Positions 7,266 to 7,464 of a stretch of DNA of 7,464 nt are shown piece by piece (the first letter of the stretch is position 1; each line of letters begins with the position of its first letter). The notes below the pieces were generated by a model. That model made no database searches. It saw only the letters and a list, made by a program, of their open reading frames with translations, and had not been told where the DNA came from. The position numbers were made by a program, and so were the translations under genes. This DNA is from Turicibacter sp. Lineage in GTDB: Bacteria > Bacillota > Bacilli > MOL361 > Turicibacteraceae. Location: contig JAUMTV010000139.1 in assembly GCA_030531025.1 (NCBI GenBank), forward strand, positions 1 through 7,464, in the 5' to 3' direction.

Positions 7266-7464
7266 CCAGGGGTCACCTGGCGATTATCAAAGATAATCTA
7301 CTCCTCCTTTGCTAGGGAATGGGTCACCTAACGATTTCTGAAAGAAATCTAATTCCCCACTATTAGGGCTTGGGTCACCTACCATTTTCGAAGAAAATGT
7401 ATCTACCGTTAGTAGGGCTTAAATTTTCTATGAAGAAAATTTATCTGGACTTATATAGCTGGTT
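7266..7464. repeat. Tandem array of ~50-base hairpin units, possible structured RNA
   Basis: Three units start with GGGTCACCT (7270-7278, 7321-7329, 7372-7380), giving unit lengths of 51, 51 and 49; a fourth (7421-7464, cut by the window end) lacks this core. Each holds a perfect hairpin: 7282-7288/7292-7298, 7333-7339/7343-7349 and 7383-7389/7393-7399 (7 bp, loops AAA, GAA, GAA), and 7420-7429/7434-7443 (10 bp, loop ATGA). Arms differ between units yet stay complementary, so structure is probably selected. Then comes a C/T-rich stretch ending in TAGGGAAT or TAGGGCTT in units 1-3, and in a diverged TAGCTGGTT in unit 4. Extra helices are possible, such as CCAGG/CCTGG (7266-7270/7276-7280) and TAGG/CCTA across the core in units 2 and 3. 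It is not a CRISPR (the variable parts are palindromic), and I know no matching family. Strand is undetermined. Confidence 0.75.

Noticed and set aside
7240..7285. tRNA or T-box/riboswitch
   Set aside because: GTTCAAGGCC resembles a T-loop, but no cloverleaf, anticodon stem or T-box sequence can be built around it.
7183..7458. Inverted 8-mers CTATATAA (7183-7190) and TTATATAG (7451-7458) as element ends
   Set aside because: Too short and AT-only in character; expected by chance in this composition.
7266..7464. CRISPR array
   Set aside because: The constant part is only about 9 bases and the variable parts are themselves perfect palindromes; CRISPR spacers are not self-complementary. No cas gene is visible.
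7266..7464. Type III toxin-antitoxin RNA repeats (ToxI-like)
   Set aside because: Tandem RNA repeats of 35-50 bases fit in size, but ToxI-type repeats are nearly identical to one another and followed by a terminator and a toxin gene. These units diverge strongly and no toxin gene is seen, though the far side is outside the window.
7266..7464. Integron attC sites
   Set aside because: No consistent GTTRRRY / RYYYAAC box pairs, and no cassettes between units; a single ACCTAAC match in one unit looks accidental.
7173..7464. Group II or group I intron 3' end in pepD
   Set aside because: No domain V-like hairpin with its GAAA-type tetraloop and no convincing P7 pairing near the junction. An intron of unknown type is kept only as a hypothesis.

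Overview
The window is AT-rich chromosomal DNA with strong Shine-Dalgarno sites, GTG/TTG alternatives to ATG, compact intergenic gaps and hairpin-plus-T-run terminators. This suits a low-GC Bacillota (Firmicutes) bacterium. A gut lineage such as Turicibacter or a relative is my guess from gene style; no marker gene in the window settles it.

Layout, left to right. Positions 1-102 hold an intergenic tail with a strong terminator. Positions 103-3044 (minus strand) form a tightly coupled three-gene operon: an SF2 DEAH-type helicase resembling the RadD/UvrB-Res group, a small unrecognised helical protein, and a Nudix hydrolase. The three reading frames overlap by 11 and 20 bases, so they are probably translated together from one sigma-A-like promoter at 3076-3105. 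Positions 3132-4592 (minus) encode a SulP-family anion transporter with a C-terminal STAS domain, with its own near-consensus promoter and a terminator overlapping its stop codon. Positions 4680-5189 (minus) encode a GNAT acetyltransferase. Divergent from it is a class I SAM-dependent methyltransferase (5291-5893, plus) with its own promoter; a perfect DnaA-box 9-mer lies between the two. A shared terminator separates the methyltransferase from the convergent gene 5919-7172 (minus), which encodes most of an aminoacyl-histidine dipeptidase (PepD, M20 family).

The right end is the unusual part. The dipeptidase lacks about 70 N-terminal residues: homology stops just before the first metal ligand and an in-frame TAG follows at once. 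From about 7266 to the end of the window the DNA is a tandem array of units of about 50 bases. Each complete unit has a GGGTCACCT core, then a hairpin of 7-10 bp with a 3-4 base loop, then a C/T-rich stretch ending in TAGGG. The hairpin arms differ from unit to unit but stay perfectly complementary, as expected for a selected RNA or single-stranded DNA structure. The array runs off the window, so its full extent, its partner genes and the fate of the missing pepD start cannot be seen.

Apart from the helicase operon, the genes look like independent housekeeping or accessory units. The array and its junction with broken pepD are the best candidates for something undescribed.
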